Shown here: piece by piece, positions 36,344 through 49,701 of the stretch
How the letters are laid out: each line of letters opens with the position of its first letter
Numbering within the stretch: position 1 is the stretch's first letter
Assembly: GCA_963794185.1 (NCBI GenBank)
Contig: CAWCDM010000128.1
Coordinates: 1-64,000 of the forward strand
DNA from: JAMXLO01 sp963794185
GTDB taxonomy: Bacteria; Pseudomonadota; Alphaproteobacteria; Acetobacterales; Acetobacteraceae
DNA length: 64,000 nucleotides
Direction: 5' to 3'
Notes under the pieces: generated by a model
Told to the model about the DNA's origin: nothing
Seen by the model: the letters and a program-made list of their open reading frames with translations, nothing else
Database searches by the model: none
Program-made: the position numbers and the translations under genes

Positions 36344-37968
36344 CCGCTGTTCTTCGCATCCTCGGCCTGTGGCGGGGTCGCATTGCCTGGCTCGCGGCCG
36401 GCGTCGCGGTGTCGCTCGGCGCGCTGGCTGCTGGTGTGGCGATGATGGCGGTCGGTGGGGCAATGGTGGCTGCCGCGCTGGCCGTTGGTGTGCTGGCTGC
36501 ACCGCTGGCACTGCGGGGGCTTGGCGCCGCACGCGTCGTCCTTCGCTATGCGGAACGGCTGGTAACGCATGCTGCCACGTTCCGGGCGCTGGCAGACCTG
36601 CGGGTGTGGTTTTTTCGCAACCTCGCGCACAGCTCCGCCGGTGGCCTCGGATTCCGCCAGGCAGGCGACGTTCTGGCGCGCCTGGTCGGCGACATCGAGG
36701 CCCTCGACGGACTTTACCTCCGCATCCTCATTCCACTTGCCGGGGCGGTTCTTTTGTTGCCCGGCCTCGTCGTGGTCATCGGCATGAACAACCCGCGGCT
36801 GGCCGTGGCAATCGGTGTGCTGTTTGCCGTTGCAGCATTCGCCCTGCCGTGGATGTGCGCGCGGATGGCGACGCGTGCCGGCCTGGCGCTGGCCACCACC
36901 ACCGGCGCGCTGCGTATCGCCGCACTGGATGCGCTCACCGGTTTGCGCGAGGTGCGCGCCTTCGGTGCCGAAGGCCGCATGCTGGCGTCCGTGCAGGCGC
37001 GCGAGGCGGCGATGCTGTCCACCCAGCACGAACTTGCGGGCCGCACCGCGCTCGCCAACGCGGGCGCATTCCTGTGTGGCCAGATGGCGATCCTTGTCAT
37101 CCTGATCGCGGCTGGCAGCGACCCGGTCGCCGCGGTGGCTGCCGTATTCCTTGTGGTGGCGGCATTCGAGGCGGTAGCGGGACTGCCACGCGCCGGGGTT
37201 CTCGCCGGCCATGCGGCCGCAGCCGCGCATCGCGTGCTGGTGGCCGCCGAGGCGCCGGTGCCGGTGCCGGATCCACCACATCCGGGCGCGCTGCCGACCG
37301 GCTCCGCGCTCCGGTTCGAAGGCGTGCATTTCCGCTGGCTGGCGGACCGGCCGCCGGTGTTCGACGGGCTCACGCTCGACGTGCCGCAGGGTGCCCGCGT
37401 CGCGCTGCTCGGACCGTCGGGCGCCGGCAAATCGACGCTCGCAGCGCTGGCATTGAAGGTGGCCGCGCCGCAGGAGGGCCGGGTCCTGCTGGGCGGCGTC
37501 GATATCGCCACGCTGGCCGCCGCGGATGTGCGTTCGCGAATCGGCTGGCTCGCTCAGGCGACCCACCTGTTCGACGACACGATCCGCGCCAACCTCGGGC
37601 TGGCCCGGCCGGATGCAGACGAGACGGCGCTCTGGGCCGCGCTCGATGCCGCGAGAATCGGCGAGATGGTCCGGGCGCTGCCCGATGGTCTCGACACCTG
37701 GGTCGGCGAGGGCGGTGCGCGGTTCTCCGGCGGCCAGGGTCGGCGCCTGGCGCTCGCGCGCGCGCTGCTGTCGCCGGCGCCGATTCTAATTCTGGATGAA
37801 CCCTGCGCCGGCCTGGACGCGGAGACCGAACGCGCCTTCCTGGCGACGCTGAACGAGGTGGCGGAGGGCCGCAGCGTGATCCTGATCGCGCATCGCCTGA
37901 CAGGCGTGGAGCGGTTGGATCGCATCTGGCGGCTTTCCGCGGGAAGGGCGATCGCCGCCGCGGCGTAG
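36340..37968 (+). CDS. cydC: Thiol reductant ABC exporter subunit CydC
   Basis: The 542-residue partner of CydD has six N-terminal membrane segments and an ATPase with Walker A GPSGAGKST (about 358-366), signature FSGGQGRR and Walker B ILILDEPCAGLDAETE. The RYAERLVTHAATFRALADLRVWFF segment is diagnostic of CydC. The start overlaps the cydD stop, so the two are coupled. The signature reads FSGGQ rather than LSGGQ, which is common in this subunit. Confidence 0.88.
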   Translation: MTAVLRILGLWRGRIAWLAAGVAVSLGALAAGVAMMAVGGAMVAAALAVGVLAAPLALRGLGAARVVLRYAERLVTHAATFRALADLRVWFFRNLAHSSAGGLGFRQAGDVLARLVGDIEALDGLYLRILIPLAGAVLLLPGLVVVIGMNNPRLAVAIGVLFAVAAFALPWMCARMATRAGLALATTTGALRIAALDALTGLREVRAFGAEGRMLASVQAREAAMLSTQHELAGRTALANAGAFLCGQMAILVILIAAGSDPVAAVAAVFLVVAAFEAVAGLPRAGVLAGHAAAAAHRVLVAAEAPVPVPDPPHPGALPTGSALRFEGVHFRWLADRPPVFDGLTLDVPQGARVALLGPSGAGKSTLAALALKVAAPQEGRVLLGGVDIATLAAADVRSRIGWLAQATHLFDDTIRANLGLARPDADETALWAALDAARIGEMVRALPDGLDTWVGEGGARFSGGQGRRLALARALLSPAPILILDEPCAGLDAETERAFLATLNEVAEGRSVILIAHRLTGVERLDRIWRLSAGRAIAAAA

Positions 37969-37973
37969 TTGCG

Positions 37974-38312
37974 CTATTTCAGGACGGCTAGACCCGCCAG
38001 ACCGCACGCGTACGCAGTCAGCAGCACCGCAAGAATGCCCCACATGTACGTCTTGCCCGGCTTGTCGGCGAACCCGGCCACCATCTCGGCGCGCAGATCG
38101 GCAACCTCGGCCTTGGTCGCAAGATGCGGGAGTGTGGCTGTGAGCATCGCCTTGATCTCGGCAACGGCCACTTCGAGCCTGGCGGTCCTCGCGTCCAGCG
38201 TGGCGACCGCAGACTTCACGTCGCTCATGTGTTCCTCCAGCCGGGGAACGCGCGCTTCCATTCCCGGATCGTAGGGGCCGCCGCCTTGCTGTGCAACAGA
38301 GGTGTCGGGCAT
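37974..38312 (-). CDS. Small membrane protein with coiled coil
   Basis: This 112-residue protein has a long predicted coiled coil (VPRLEEHMSDVKSAVATLDA through EVADLRAEMV). A single C-terminal membrane helix follows (MWGILAVLLTAYACGLAGLAVL). This layout occurs in DUF1640-like and phage XhlA-like proteins, but no family is clearly matched. It is convergent with cydC and divergent from the OmpA-like gene. The first of two possible ATGs (38312) is used; a second (MSDVKSA) lies 28 codons in. Confidence 0.65.
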   Translation of the reverse strand: MPDTSVAQQGGGPYDPGMEARVPRLEEHMSDVKSAVATLDARTARLEVAVAEIKAMLTATLPHLATKAEVADLRAEMVAGFADKPGKTYMWGILAVLLTAYACGLAGLAVLK

Positions 38313-38398
38313 GGCGGACGTTGTCGTTTGGTTGCGGTTGACGGCAAGTTAACCGCCCGGCAGGAAGATGGCTGCCCCGCGCGAGAAGGGAATCGGCC

Positions 38399-38788
38399 AT
38401 GCGCCGCCTCGGCATCCTGCTCCTGCTTTTCTGTGTCGCCATGGGCAGTGCCCGCGCCGCCGATGCGCCGTCGCAGAAGTTCGTCGTGTTCTTCCAGGAA
38501 TGGTCGGCCGCGCTGGACGACGCGGCACAGTCGGTGATCGGCCAGGCAGCCGAGTGGGTGAAATCGCAGCCTGGCAACGTCGCGCATGTCAACGGCTTTG
38601 CCGATCCCACCGGCAGCAAACGGGCGAACGCATTGCTGTCCGACCTACGGGCGCAGATGGTGGTGGATCAGTTGCAGACCGACGGCGTTGCTGCCAATCG
38701 CATTCGTCAGCGCGGCCATGGCTCGGTGCAGTTCGCTCTGACGTCGCAGGAAAGCCGCCGGGTGGAGATCAGTATCGGGCGGCGCTGA
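38399..38788 (+). CDS. Small OmpA-like periplasmic protein
   Basis: The 129-residue protein has a signal peptide (LGILLLLFCVAMGSARA). It is followed by one OmpA C-terminal-like domain: VNGFADPTGSKRANALLSDL, then QLQTDGVAANRIRQRGHG and the ending SRRVEISIG. The Asp and Arg residues that hold diaminopimelate of peptidoglycan are present in similar positions. There is no beta-barrel or lipobox. It ends 4 bases before recQ. Confidence 0.78.
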   Translation: MRRLGILLLLFCVAMGSARAADAPSQKFVVFFQEWSAALDDAAQSVIGQAAEWVKSQPGNVAHVNGFADPTGSKRANALLSDLRAQMVVDQLQTDGVAANRIRQRGHGSVQFALTSQESRRVEISIGRR

Positions 38789-38792
38789 TCCC

Positions 38793-40616
38793 ATGCTGCA
38801 ATCGCTGCTCGCCGAAGAACCCGCATCGGTACTGCGCCGGGTGTTCGGCTTTCCCGGCTTTCGCGGCCAGCAGGAACAGGCCGTCAGGCACATCATCGCG
38901 GGTGGCGATGCTCTGGTGCTGATGCCGACCGGCGGCGGCAAGAGCATCTGCTTCCAGGTCCCCGCGCTGTGTCGGCATGGCACGGCCGTTGTCGTCTCGC
39001 CATTGATCGCGCTGATGGACGACCAGGTGGCGGCACTGCGGCAGCTTGGCGTTGCGGCCGGCGCGTTGCACTCCGACCTCGATCCGGCAGAGGCACGCAG
39101 CGTCGCACGCGACCTGATCGAGCAGCAGCTCGATCTGCTATATGTTTCGCCGGAGCGGTTGTTGGGCAACGGCACGTTGGAACGGCTGTCACGCCTGCCG
39201 CTCGCGCTGTTCGCGATCGACGAGGCGCACTGCGTGTCGCAATGGGGCCACGAGTTCCGCCCCGAATATCGCGAGCTGGCATGTCTGGTGGACCACTTCC
39301 CCGGCGTGCCGCGCGTGGCGCTCACCGCCACCGCCGATCCGCGGACGCGGCGCGACATACTCGACGCGCTGCGCATGGACACGGCCGAGGTGTTCATGGC
39401 GAGCTTCCATCGGCCCAACCTGTACCTCGCCGCCGAGCCCAAGGTCGGCGAGACGGCGCAGTTGATGGATGTGCTGTCGCGCCACCCCGGCGAATGCGGC
39501 ATCGTCTATTGCGGCAGCCGCGCAAAGACCGAACGCGTCGCTCAGAAGCTGGTCGAGAGGTCGATCCAGGCGGTCGCATTTCATGCCGGCCTGGAAGCCG
39601 AGGAAAAGCGCGAAGCGCTGGCGCGATTCCGCTCGGGGGAGCCGGTTATCGTCGTGGCGACGATTGCGTTCGGCATGGGCATCGACCGGCCGGACGTGCG
39701 CTTCGTCGTGCACCTCGATATGCCAGACAGCCCGGAGGCCTGGTATCAGCAGATCGGTCGCGCCGGCCGCGACGGCGATCCGGCGGACACGCTGCTGCTG
39801 TATGGCGGCCAGGACATCGCCCGCGCACGCCACTGGCTGGCGCAATCCGCGGCGCCCGAGGCACAGAAGCTGGTGACGCGCACCAAGCTCGAGGAGATGA
39901 TCGCGCTCACCGAGGCGGTGACCTGCCGCACCCGTTCGTTGCTGGCGTGCTTTGGCGAGGAGCTTGCCGGACCATGCGGCCATTGCGACAATTGCGCGGC
40001 GCCGCCGCAGACGATCGATGCGACGGTGGAGGCGCAGAAGGTGCTGTCCGCAGTCTATCGCACCGGCCAGGTGTTCGGCGCCATCCACATTGTGGCGGTG
40101 CTGCGCGGCGAGCAGACCGACGGCGTGCTGCGACACGGCCATGACCGGCTGCCCACGTTCGGCGTCGGCGCAGCGCATGCGGCGCCGTTCTGGCGCGGGC
40201 TGATCCGCCAGCTCATCGCACTCGGCGCGCTCGACGTCGATACCCAGGGGCATGGTGGGCTGTTCCTGGCGCAAGGCAAGGCACGGCCGATCCTGCGCGG
40301 CGAGTCGAAGGTGATGCTGCGACACGAGGGCAGACGTCGCGCCGAAACGCTGCGTCCCGACCGCCACATCGCACCAGCGCCGGAGGCCGGACCCCAGGCG
40401 CAGACCCTGTTCGATGCGCTGCGTGCCTGGCGGGCGGCGGAGGCCAAGGCGCAGCGCATCCCGCCCTATGTGATCTTCCACGACACGGTGCTGCGCGACA
40501 TCGCCGCGGTGCGTCCGTCAGGCACCGAGGAATTGGCGCAGATCAAGGGCGTCGGGGCGTCGAAGCTGCAGCGCTACGGTGCGGCGGTACTGGGAATTCT
40601 TGGGGGACAGTCCTAG
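38793..40616 (+). CDS. recQ: ATP-dependent DNA helicase RecQ
   Basis: The 607-residue superfamily 2 helicase has Walker A LMPTGGGKSICFQVPAL (about 44-60), DEAHCVSQWGHEFRPEY (motif II and the aromatic-rich loop) and motif VI QQIGRAGRDG. The zinc-binding region has Cys ligands in CRTRSLLACFGE and CGHCDNC. A winged helix follows, then a C-terminal HRDC domain (ending VGASKLQRYGAAVLGIL). It unwinds recombination and fork intermediates 3'-to-5'. Its stop overlaps the stop of the convergent HNH remnant. Confidence 0.95.
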   Translation: MLQSLLAEEPASVLRRVFGFPGFRGQQEQAVRHIIAGGDALVLMPTGGGKSICFQVPALCRHGTAVVVSPLIALMDDQVAALRQLGVAAGALHSDLDPAEARSVARDLIEQQLDLLYVSPERLLGNGTLERLSRLPLALFAIDEAHCVSQWGHEFRPEYRELACLVDHFPGVPRVALTATADPRTRRDILDALRMDTAEVFMASFHRPNLYLAAEPKVGETAQLMDVLSRHPGECGIVYCGSRAKTERVAQKLVERSIQAVAFHAGLEAEEKREALARFRSGEPVIVVATIAFGMGIDRPDVRFVVHLDMPDSPEAWYQQIGRAGRDGDPADTLLLYGGQDIARARHWLAQSAAPEAQKLVTRTKLEEMIALTEAVTCRTRSLLACFGEELAGPCGHCDNCAAPPQTIDATVEAQKVLSAVYRTGQVFGAIHIVAVLRGEQTDGVLRHGHDRLPTFGVGAAHAAPFWRGLIRQLIALGALDVDTQGHGGLFLAQGKARPILRGESKVMLRHEGRRRAETLRPDRHIAPAPEAGPQAQTLFDALRAWRAAEAKAQRIPPYVIFHDTVLRDIAAVRPSGTEELAQIKGVGASKLQRYGAAVLGILGGQS

Positions 40617-41542
40617 GTGTGACGGGCCCTAAACGTCTCCCGATGATGCTGCAGGTAGGAGTCAAGTTGAGCGGAAGGCTTGTGCCGAAGCTGGGTACCC
40701 AAGTGCAGCATCTCCTTATCTGACGCCGACAGCTCGTCGGCGATGATCATCTCGCCGGAAGGCGAAAAGGTAATCAGTCCCGCGTCAAAGAGCGCATCCA
40801 AGTGAGCCGCCAGCAGGAGCCCGTTGTGCGGGTCGAGCCGTTCAGTGTTGTTCGAGAGCTTCCAAGGTTTCACGTGCGAGGCACGCAACACCCGTCTGTT
40901 CGTGATTCCTAGCACCCACACTTTCCACCCGAAAGCTGCTCAAGCCGTTGGCGGTAGGCACCCTGGCCGATGCGGGCGCCAATGAGTTGCTTCTTGGTCG
41001 TCGGGTCCAGCGATGGATCAAGCTCAATTGCAGCAACGTCGAGGCTGGTGTCATCCATCCTGACCGAATTCTCGAGGCCAGGTATCTTCTGCAGGACGTC
41101 ACACAAAAAAGTGCAGGGCACGGCCCATGTCGAGAGCCGTTCCAGGTTCAGGATAGACGCCGAAATATTCGCCGTCATCGTAATCGTACCAGGTCTCTAG
41201 TATGGGAAGTCGCAGGTCCTTGGGTGGATCCGGATGATCGTCATCAAACGCCTCGCCGATAGTTAGCTCTGACGATCTGGCGATGCCGCTAATCTCATTT
41301 TTGTCACCAGATGAGAAGCCAACCCAGTATGCCCGGGTCTCTTTGCTGATGGAACAATCCAGATAGATATAGATGTCAAGCGTATGACTCAGGTTCGCGA
41401 TGGTAATGTACCAGCCATTTTCTTATGCTGTGTGCACCGCCAAGCGCTTCGGCCGACTCAGAGACGTATGTCGATACAGAAGTTCACCGAACACAACTGC
41501 ATACTGCTTCAGACCTTCCCGGTCGCTCTTGTTGTTCTTCAC
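40613..41542 (-). pseudogene. HNH endonuclease (HNH_2 type), decayed
   Basis: The reconstructed protein is about 310 residues. It has a GTG start at 41542 after an AGAGAGG site (VKNNKSDREGLKQYAVVF) and a C-terminal HNH_2 nuclease domain (LRASHVKPWKLSNNTERLDP and NGLLLAAHLDALFDAGLITF). An in-frame TAA at 41423-41425 interrupts it. Two one-base deletions or insertions shift it near 41105, at a run of six T on the coding strand, and near 40918. The gene is visibly A/T-richer than recQ next to it. Such HNH_2 proteins often belong to restriction systems; here it is probably inactive. Confidence 0.78.
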
Positions 41543-42130
41543 CCTGTTATCCTCTCTGCTATTTGGTTCCGCCTCGAATCAGGTCCCTATCTATCCGTCA
41601 CGTACTCCTGTGAATTTGCCTCGCGTTCGGTGCCGCAATCTGAGTCGTGCTGATGCACGCGACAACAGAACTGCGAGGCCTGCAGCAGCAGATATATGCA
41701 GGAACGAACATCGAGATTGCATTGTGATCCAGAACCAATCGCGTTCGCATTGATCTATATCAAACTAGGCGGTTACATAACTGGGCAACGACCAAACTGA
41801 AGCCCAAATCCGTCTTCCACAATCTCTATAAGAGGTGGCTCTGTGCTATAACCAAAGCGCTGGCTTTGGAGCGATGCTCCGCCTGCGCAGCGAGATACCG
41901 AAGGTTGGTCAAAGGCTATGAAACGATGTGCCAGCACGCTCGCAGGCTTCCATGTCGTGGCCTTCGCCTGCCTCATGCTCAGGCGGGCCGCCGCATAGGT
42001 AGGACGCGCATAACGCTTTCTAGAGGGCGCCGGCGCCCCCTTGCCTGCCCCTGATCCGTGGGCAAGTCTTGTTCGGCAAGGGCTCCGTCAGGGAGCCCAT
42101 AGGAGGCAACACCCCACGGGAGGCAGCACC
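41543..42130. other. Intergenic, A/T-richer to GC-rich transition
   Basis: No gene is supported. The first 250 bases share the low GC of the HNH remnant. The last 130 bases form a GC-rich leader ahead of the transporter gene, including the palindrome GGGCGCCGGCGCCC near 42026 and two GGAGGCA motifs, the second of which is its ribosome site. Confidence 0.45.
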
Positions 42131-43480
42131 ATGTCAGGCAGCACGGCAACGCCGGCCGCGGAGGCAGCAGCTCTCACCGACAAGGAACACCAGGCTCAGC
42201 TCCGCCGGGCGGTTGTTGCCGCCACCGTGGGCACCACGATCGAGTGGTACGACTTCTTCCTCTACAGCACGGTCACCGGCCTGGTCTTTGCCAAGCTCTA
42301 TTTCCCGCGCTCCGATCCGCTGGTCGGCACGCTGGAGGCCTTCGCGATCTACGCGGTCGGTTTCGTCGCGAGGCCGATCGGCGCGGCCATCTTCGGCCAT
42401 TGGGGTGATCGCCTCGGACGCAAATCAGCGCTGATCGCCACCCTGATGCTGATGGGCATTGCCACATTCCTGGTGGGCCTGGTGCCGACATATGACAGCA
42501 TCGGCATCTGGGGCGCGGTCCTGCTCACCGTGCTCCGCTTCATCCAGGGCATCGGCGTCGGCGGCGAGTGGGGCGGTTCGGTGCTGCTGTCGATGGAATG
42601 GGCGCGCACCAGTCGCCATCGCGGCTTCATTGCGTCCTGGCCGCAGTTCGGCGTGCCGTCGGGACTGTTCCTGGCAAACCTTGCGGTGCTGGTGTTCAGC
42701 TCGATGTCAGGCGACGCGTTCCTCATCTGGGGCTGGCGGGTGCCGTTCCTGATCAGCATCGTTCTTGTCGGCATCGGCCTCTGGATCAGGCTGGGCATTC
42801 TGGAGACGCCGATGTTCCGCCGCCTGGTCGCGGAGGACCGGATCGAGCGTGCCCCGGTCGCGGAGGTGTTTCGCCTGCACGCAAGGGAGGTGTTTCTCAG
42901 CGCCTTCGCGCGCATGGCCGAGCAGGCGCCGTTCTACATCTTCACCGCGTTCGTGTTCGCCTATGGCGTGGGCACGCTGAAGGTGTCGCGCGATCTGCTG
43001 CTGACCGCAGTGCTGGCGGCATCGCTGCTGTCGTTCGTTTCCATACCGCTTGCCGGCCATATGTCGGACAGGTTCGGGCGGAAGCGGGTGTATATCATCG
43101 GCGCCGTGGTCACCGGGCTGTTCGGCTGGGTGTACTTCGCTCTGCTCGACACGCTGATGCCGTTCTGGATCTTCGTCGCGATCATTCTGTCGCTGATTCC
43201 GCATGACATCATGTACGGACCGCAGGCAGCGCTGATCGCGGAGAGCTTCACCGGACGGGTGCGCTATTCCGGTGCCTCGATCGGCTATCAACTTGCTTCG
43301 ATCATCGCGGGTGGCCCGGCACCGCTGATCGCAGCCGCGCTGTTCGCCAAATACCAGTCGTGGGTTGCCATTTCGGTCTACATCACGATCTGCGCGGTGA
43401 TCAGCGTCGTGTCGGCGGCGATGCTGACGGACTACACCGGCAAGGATATCTCGGCGGAGTATGCGTTCGGCGAGGAGTAG
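42131..43480 (+). CDS. MFS transporter, metabolite:H+ symporter (MHS) family
   Basis: The 449-residue inner-membrane protein has twelve membrane segments. MHS signatures include VGTTIEWYDFFLYSTVTGLV at the first helix, GHWGDRLGRKSALI, FIQGIGVGGEWGGSV and HMSDRFGRKRVYII. The family imports organic acids and zwitterions such as citrate, alpha-ketoglutarate, shikimate or proline/betaine. The ATG at 42131 follows GGGAGGCAGCACC. It is not in an operon, so the substrate is unknown. Confidence 0.88.
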   Translation: MSGSTATPAAEAAALTDKEHQAQLRRAVVAATVGTTIEWYDFFLYSTVTGLVFAKLYFPRSDPLVGTLEAFAIYAVGFVARPIGAAIFGHWGDRLGRKSALIATLMLMGIATFLVGLVPTYDSIGIWGAVLLTVLRFIQGIGVGGEWGGSVLLSMEWARTSRHRGFIASWPQFGVPSGLFLANLAVLVFSSMSGDAFLIWGWRVPFLISIVLVGIGLWIRLGILETPMFRRLVAEDRIERAPVAEVFRLHAREVFLSAFARMAEQAPFYIFTAFVFAYGVGTLKVSRDLLLTAVLAASLLSFVSIPLAGHMSDRFGRKRVYIIGAVVTGLFGWVYFALLDTLMPFWIFVAIILSLIPHDIMYGPQAALIAESFTGRVRYSGASIGYQLASIIAGGPAPLIAAALFAKYQSWVAISVYITICAVISVVSAAMLTDYTGKDISAEYAFGEE

Positions 43481-43608
43481 TACCAGCGGCCCGGTCCGTT
43501 GACCGCTCCCAACTCTTAGGAGCCATTCCTGGGCCACGCCCGTGGATGGTTTGGCCGGCCAGGGAGCAGACATTCGTGACGCGGTTTCGGTACACGCCAG
43601 TCGCCGGC

Positions 43609-46959
<3,351 letters not shown>

Positions 46960-47356
46960 TCGGTGATCCTCGGCTCCGGGGAGCGGCAGCCTCCCATGAA
47001 CGAGGATATTCCTCTGCCCTTGGGCCTGCCAGCGGCAGCGCCGAAATACCCGCCGTGCCGGGTGTCGCGGCTTCAGGCCGCGAATGACTGCTTTCGAGCC
47101 CGGGCATCAAATTCCGGGCAAATCGGGAATGTCGCGTTTCCACCCGCGGCTGTCATCTGGCCGGGCGCCTGGTACGAACGCCGGCACTTCGGCGACCCCT
47201 CCTGCGGCCAGCAAGGCTAGGCCGTGGGGGCGGGGTGGTGTGCGTAGGACCCTGCACGCCATCCCCACCATCGCGCATGGCGTAAACCATTTGCTTGCAT
47301 GTTCCGGCTAAGAGCCGTGCACGCCGCATGATCGTCGGCGGCCGGAGGCGATATCG
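46960..47356. other. Intergenic region
   Basis: No gene, terminator or operator can be supported. A GGAGGCGAT ribosome site for the CDP-glucose dehydratase gene lies at its right edge. Confidence 0.4.
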
Positions 47357-48472
47357 ATGGAGCCATGGGAGCACCGGGGCGACAGTCCGGCGACGCCATG
47401 CCGCGCCTTCTGGCATGGCAGGCGCATTCTTATCCTGGGCCATACCGGCTTCAAGGGCTCCTGGCTTGGACTGTGGATGCATCGGATGGGTGCCAGCGTG
47501 GCCGGCCTGTCGCTGCCTCCACCCACCGAGCCCAGCCTGTTCCGTCTCGCCGGCCTTCAGGAACATGTGCCGACAACCTACGGCGACATCCGCAACCTGG
47601 ACGTCGTGATCGACACGATGCGCGCCTGGCAGCCGGAGATCGTCTTCCATCTGGCGGCACAGGCGCTGGTGCGGCAATCGTACCGCGAGCCCCTGGAGAC
47701 CTATGCGACCAATGTCATGGGAACGGTTCATGTGCTGGAGGCCGTCCGCTACGTGTCCTCGGTGCGTGCCGTGATCGTGGTGACCAGCGACAAGTGCTAC
47801 GAGAACCGGGAGTGGCCCTGGGCCTATCGCGAGACGGAGGCGCTGGGCGGCCACGATCCGTACAGCAGTTCGAAGGCCTGTGCCGAACTGGTCGCGTCCG
47901 CCTACCGGCGATCCTTCTTCTCGACCCCTGGTGGCCGCATCGTCGGAATCGCGACTGCGCGCGCGGGCAACGTCGTCGGCGGGGGCGATTGGGCGGCGGA
48001 CCGGCTGCTGCCGGACTGCATGCAGGCGCTGAGTGCCGGCCGCAGCATCGCAGTCCGCAGCCCGCATGCCGTCCGTCCCTGGCAGCATGTGCTGGAACCC
48101 CTGTGCGGCTATCTTCTGCTGGGCGAGCGCCTGCTCGATGGCCCTGCGGCGTTCGGCGATGCCTGGAACTTCGGCCCGGCCGAGGCTGACGCGCGTCCCG
48201 TCGCCTGGATCGTCGCCTGTGTGGTGGAACAGTGGGGCGCTGCGGCGGCATGGCACGTGACGACAGACGAAGCGCCGCATGAGGCGAACCATCTCAAGGT
48301 GGATGCGTCGCGGGCCCGCGCCAGGCTTGGCTGGCAGCCTCGCCTGCGGCTGCGGGATGCGCTGGCCTGGACGGTGGATTGGCATCGCGGCCTGAATGCG
48401 GGCCGAGCGGCGCTGGCGCTCGCCGATGAACAGCTCTCCTGCTATTGCGATATGGAGTTGGTAGGGCAATGA
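47357..48472 (+). CDS. rfbG: CDP-glucose 4,6-dehydratase
   Basis: The 371-residue extended SDR enzyme has a Rossmann motif GHTGFKGSWLGLWMH and FHLAAQALVRQSY. The catalytic Tyr-Lys pair lies in DPYSSSKACAEL, and the RPWQHVLEPLCGYLLL segment is diagnostic of RfbG. The enzyme converts CDP-glucose to CDP-4-keto-6-deoxyglucose, the branch point of CDP-sugar deoxyhexoses. It is first in a three-gene operon and overlaps the methyltransferase by four bases. The cytidylyltransferase rfbF is not in the window. Confidence 0.9.
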   Translation: MEPWEHRGDSPATPCRAFWHGRRILILGHTGFKGSWLGLWMHRMGASVAGLSLPPPTEPSLFRLAGLQEHVPTTYGDIRNLDVVIDTMRAWQPEIVFHLAAQALVRQSYREPLETYATNVMGTVHVLEAVRYVSSVRAVIVVTSDKCYENREWPWAYRETEALGGHDPYSSSKACAELVASAYRRSFFSTPGGRIVGIATARAGNVVGGGDWAADRLLPDCMQALSAGRSIAVRSPHAVRPWQHVLEPLCGYLLLGERLLDGPAAFGDAWNFGPAEADARPVAWIVACVVEQWGAAAAWHVTTDEAPHEANHLKVDASRARARLGWQPRLRLRDALAWTVDWHRGLNAGRAALALADEQLSCYCDMELVGQ

Positions 48473-49701
48473 CCTCCGGGAACTGCCGCTTCTGCGGAAC
48501 CGCTCTGCGGCGCAGCTTTGTCGATCTTGGCCGGTCGCCGCTGTCCAATTCGTTTCTCGCCGCCGACCAGATCGCGTTGATGGAGCCGCATTACCCGTTG
48601 CATGCCTATGTCTGCGAGGACTGCCTGCTGGTCCAGTTGGAGGCATGCGAGAAGGCGGAGGCCATCTTCGGCGATTATCTCTATTTTTCGTCGTATTCCG
48701 ACCTCTGGCTGCGGCACGCGGAGGCCTATGCGAACAGAATGACTGAAGTGCTCGGCCTCGGTCCCGGTTCGCTGGTGGTCGAGGTGGCGAGCAATGACGG
48801 CTACCTGCTGCAATATTTCCAACGGCGCGACGTGGCGGTGCTGGGCGTGGAGCCGGCAGGCAATGTCGCCAGGGTCGCCAAGGCGAAGGGGATTCCGACG
48901 GAGACCGCCTTCTTCGGGCAGGCGACCGCACGGCGGTTGGCCGAAGTAGGTAAGACCGCCGACCTGATCTGCGCCAACAACGTGCTGGCGCACGTGCCCG
49001 ACCTGAACGACTTTGTCGAAGGGTTCAGGATCCTGCTGAAGCCCACCGGCACCATCACGGTGGAATTCCCGCACCTGCTCCACCTGATCGCGGAACGGCA
49101 GTTCGATACGATCTACCATGAGCATTTCTCATATTTCTCGCTGCTGGTCGTCGAGAAGGTGTTCGCGCGGCACGGGCTGATGGTGTTCGATGTGGAGCGT
49201 CTATCGACCCACGGCGGTTCGCTCCGCATCCATGCGTGTCACACCCAGGATGCATCGCGTGTTCGGACGGACCGATTCGATGCCGTGCTGGCGGACGAAC
49301 GCGCGGCCGGGCTCGATGACCTTGCCACCTACGACCGGTTCGCCGAGACGGTCATCGACGTGAAGTGCCAGGTGCTCGAATTCCTGCTGGCGGCACGGCG
49401 CGAAGGCCGGCTTGTCGTCGGCTACGGCGCGCCGGCCAAGGGCAACACGCTGCTCAACTATTGCGGCGTGGGCCCGGAGCTGATCCGGTTCACCGTCGAC
49501 CGCAGCCCCCACAAGCAGGGGCGCTACCTGCCCGGCGTGCAGATCCCGATCTTCGCCCCCGAGCGCATCCTCGAGACGAGGCCGGACTACGTCTTTATTC
49601 TGCCCTGGAACCTCAAGGACGAGATCATCGACCAGATGCGAGCGGTGCGCGACTGGGGTGGCCGGTTCGTCGTGCCGATACCGCGGCTGCAGGTCTGCTG
49701 A
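48469..49701 (+). CDS. Sugar C-methyltransferase (TylCIII/NovU-like, SAM-dependent)
   Basis: The 410-residue protein has three parts. The N-terminal zinc-binding domain has CRFCGTALRRSFVDLG and CEDCLLVQLE (four Cys). The central SAM-binding fold has VVEVASNDGYLLQYF. The C-terminal methyltransferase domain includes FEYFSLLVVEKVF-like segments, YGAPAKGNTLLNY and the HKQGRYLPG region. Such enzymes add a methyl group to C-3 of keto-deoxy sugars. The start at 48469 overlaps the dehydratase stop (ATGA), so the product is probably a branched deoxysugar. Confidence 0.87.
   Translation: MTSGNCRFCGTALRRSFVDLGRSPLSNSFLAADQIALMEPHYPLHAYVCEDCLLVQLEACEKAEAIFGDYLYFSSYSDLWLRHAEAYANRMTEVLGLGPGSLVVEVASNDGYLLQYFQRRDVAVLGVEPAGNVARVAKAKGIPTETAFFGQATARRLAEVGKTADLICANNVLAHVPDLNDFVEGFRILLKPTGTITVEFPHLLHLIAERQFDTIYHEHFSYFSLLVVEKVFARHGLMVFDVERLSTHGGSLRIHACHTQDASRVRTDRFDAVLADERAAGLDDLATYDRFAETVIDVKCQVLEFLLAARREGRLVVGYGAPAKGNTLLNYCGVGPELIRFTVDRSPHKQGRYLPGVQIPIFAPERILETRPDYVFILPWNLKDEIIDQMRAVRDWGGRFVVPIPRLQVC

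Noticed and set aside
41773..41976. A 67-codon minus-strand frame
   Set aside because: Short, no ribosome site, no recognisable fold; kept only as part of the intergenic note.
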